Of a stretch of 64,000 nt of DNA, positions 61,922-64,000 are shown in pieces. The number at the start of each line of letters is the position of its first letter. The first letter of the stretch is position 1. The DNA is from Brachypodius melanocephalos (taxonomy: Eukaryota > Chordata > Aves > Passeriformes > Pycnonotidae): positions 5,229,979-5,293,978 of the forward strand of contig VZSR01000514.1 of assembly GCA_013398615.1 (NCBI GenBank). Reading direction: 5' to 3'. The translations under genes and the position numbers were made by a program. The notes under the pieces were generated by a model. That model ran no database searches. It worked only from the letters and a program-made list of their open reading frames with translations, and was not told the DNA's origin.

Positions 61922-64000
61922 GTGAGTACTTTCTTGCTTTTTGTTGTCTAGCTTTCCCTTTAAAGCTGAGTTTCTAAATCTGAAGTAGATCTTTTTGTTC
62001 ATTGTTGCAGGGAAATCTACACAAAGCAAAAATATTGATTACATTGCTTTAAAATATTCACTGTTGTGCCTCTTTTTCCCTAATAATTGTATACTTACAT
62101 AGGAATCTCTAGATCAAACCTTAGAAATTAACATTCTTTGATAGTGGATTTTTTTTAAAAGGCACTAGAAAAAGAAGGGTGGAAAAAAACCTCTATTATT
62201 TGATCTCTCCAAGAACACCATGATCAAATCAGGTACAGTAATAATCATGTTTGCATCACAAAATCTTTGATAGGGAAAGTACACTTATACACTGGTATTG
62301 AAAGTGAAAGCATTGCTTTGGTATAAACCTTTGCTAAAACATTTTAAAAATTTCATGGTGTTTCACAGTGTTTTGAGTTTGGTGTGAGGTATTTAAATAG
62401 CTTATGTATTATGTTGGATATTGTATACCCATTGAAAATACAGTAGAGGTAGAGAGAGACCTACAAATATATCAATATTTATTATTTATTTGTGAGTGCT
62501 GTAGATCTGTAGGTGTAACACTAGAGATCAGTATTCCAGAACACCTTTCTTCCAGTTATAAAATGACTCATAAATATTTAGAAAGAAGCCTGTTTTAATG
62601 GTCAGTTCCTCAAATATTTCAATATATTTTCTGAAATTAATCTCTGCTTTTGCTTAGCAATACTATTTGAACTGCTATTTTTTTTATTTCCTAGTAACCA
62701 CTGAAAAGAAGGGCTAAGTAAAATCAAGTTTACTTACAGGTCAGATTTCTGAAGATTTCATATAGAGAGCTTGGACCAGTGAAGTATTTGAATAAATATA
62801 TTTAGAAGCACAAGTATTTTAACACCACATATTTGTCTGGTATCTTCTTTGTGGAATATGTGTGCCTAGTAATGTATCAGTAATATATACCGAACTCTGC
62901 AGGAAAGGATTTGTAAGTTTTAGAAATGGTGATGACAAAGAATTGTAAAGTAACAATATTAAGGACAATTACAGAGAATTCTTAAAACCAGCTAATTTTG
63001 TAATACAAAGGTTCTTCACTAGTTCCCCGAATGCTTTATTTCCTCCCTCTTCTCTTAGAGCTGATATCAATATGTTACAGCTACAGAGTAAAAGAGTTAA
63101 CAAAAAAAATTAAATAAAATAAACATGTAACCACATGAAAGCCTTCCCACCACTGCTGCGCTCCCCTCCCCAATAGTGCCAGTATTTAAACAGATGACAG
63201 TATTGTTGCAAGGGTTTATATAGCCTGATTTCTGAGGTTTTTCGGAACAAGGTTCATTTTGTCATCCCTTTAACAACACCTGCAAGTCTGCTTCTGTGCT
63301 TTTGCAAAGAGTGCAGCAGGATCATTTTTGTTTACAAACATAAGGTTATAGTTTTATAGATTCCTAATTTTTAAATTCACCCTGAAAATTTAATTATATG
63401 TAAAGAACAAAGCTGCTGCTTATCTGCTTTTCTTTTTGAAATAGCTATGAAGACGAGTAAGAAAATTCAGGGTGTTATTGCAAAGGGCTGCAATTTGGGA
63501 GCTATACTGAACTCAGTTATACCTTTTGGATTTTATAAACCCTCTGTGTTTAGCCACCTAAAAAATTGACATTGCTTCTGGTAATTTTCTTCTTTTTTTC
63601 TTTTCCTTGCTAGCCTCGTAAGTTACTTTTTTCCTCTCTCTGCATATGGTGAAAGCAGCAGAAAATAAACTAAATAAAGGGATTTATTGCTTTGTCTTGA
63701 ACAAAATTGTGCAGGTAGAGAGAAAAATAATTTAAAACCCATTTGTTGGCATTCTGTTCTCTGCATGTAAGTACCCACTCTGTGTTGGATAGGTTGTACA
63801 TGCAATGGTGTTTTTATACCCAATGCAAAACACACATTAAAGTTTAAATGAAGGGTAGTACAGTGACTCAGGCACGATCCTTAACTCGTCACAGAGTGAA
63901 ACATCAAGGCATCCCCAATTATAGTTCTCCTAAGGAGGTATGAAGTGATCTTAAAAGAAATTGTGGTTTGCCACACAGTTTGTTAATAAAACCTGTGCTT
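61922..64000 (+). other. VTI1A intron 5 (partial)
   Basis: This AT-rich intron starts GTGAGT. The exon that should begin the SNARE motif (human R-x-HLLDNTERLE) was looked for and is not present before the window ends. Confidence 0.85.

Larger units (their letters stand above)
5259..64000 (+). other. VTI1A: VTI1A gene span, 5' part only (coding exons 1-5)
   Basis: This is the gene-level entry. VTI1A is a Qb-SNARE. From family knowledge it acts in endosome-to-TGN and intra-Golgi fusion with syntaxin 6, syntaxin 16 and VAMP4. Five exons with GT..AG borders join in frame to 121 codons (94 + 59 + 111 + 78 + 21 nt). They cover the Habc domain and linker. The SNARE helix and C-terminal membrane anchor (about 100 further residues) are not in the window. 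Introns 1 to 4 are 6,558, 4,128, 39,312 and 6,302 bp. Intron 3 contains both assembly gaps, so its length is a nominal value. The head-to-head ZDHHC6 neighbour supports the assignment. Confidence 0.95.

Noticed and set aside
61922..64000. VTI1A exon encoding the SNARE motif
   Set aside because: No segment resembling the expected start of the SNARE helix is present, so it lies beyond the right edge.

Overview
The window is vertebrate nuclear DNA, most likely from a bird. Introns are long and AT-rich, the one promoter is a sharp CpG island, recognisable repeats are sparse, and one repeat ends in the typical 3' tail of an avian CR1 LINE. The exon peptides match two vertebrate genes that are head-to-head neighbours in mammals and birds. 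Family comparisons are from memory; no search was run. Two 100-base N runs (22993-23092 and 51401-51500) are assembly gaps, so their true sizes are unknown.

Left part (1-4721, minus strand): the 5' part of ZDHHC6, an ER palmitoyltransferase. Three coding exons are visible (4473-4721, 2652-2743, 959-1118). They encode residues 1-167: two membrane segments, the cysteine-rich DHHC domain and the start of the third membrane segment. The rest of the gene lies left of the window.

Middle (about 4320-5470): a CpG island holding the shared, divergent promoter. The two start codons are 537 bp apart. The island includes an 80-90 bp G/A-rich tract, GC boxes and ETS-like cores, and has no TATA box.

Right part (5259-64000, plus strand): the 5' part of VTI1A, a Qb-SNARE of the Golgi/TGN/endosome system. 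Five coding exons (5259-5352, 11911-11969, 16098-16208, 55521-55598, 61901-61921) join in frame to 121 codons. They cover the N-terminal Habc domain, the linker and a 21-nt microexon encoding LIKLREE. The SNARE motif and membrane anchor lie beyond the right edge. Intron 3 alone is 39.3 kb. It holds most of the repeats: a CR1 fragment, a probable solo LTR, an old CR1-like LINE remnant, homopolymer runs and two small GC-rich islands.

No operon, CRISPR array, phage or novel gene system was found. The most interesting points are the probable neural microexon of VTI1A, the strongly GC-shifted and shortened N-terminus of ZDHHC6, and a roughly 1.7 kb block in VTI1A intron 4 that looks like clustered regulatory DNA.
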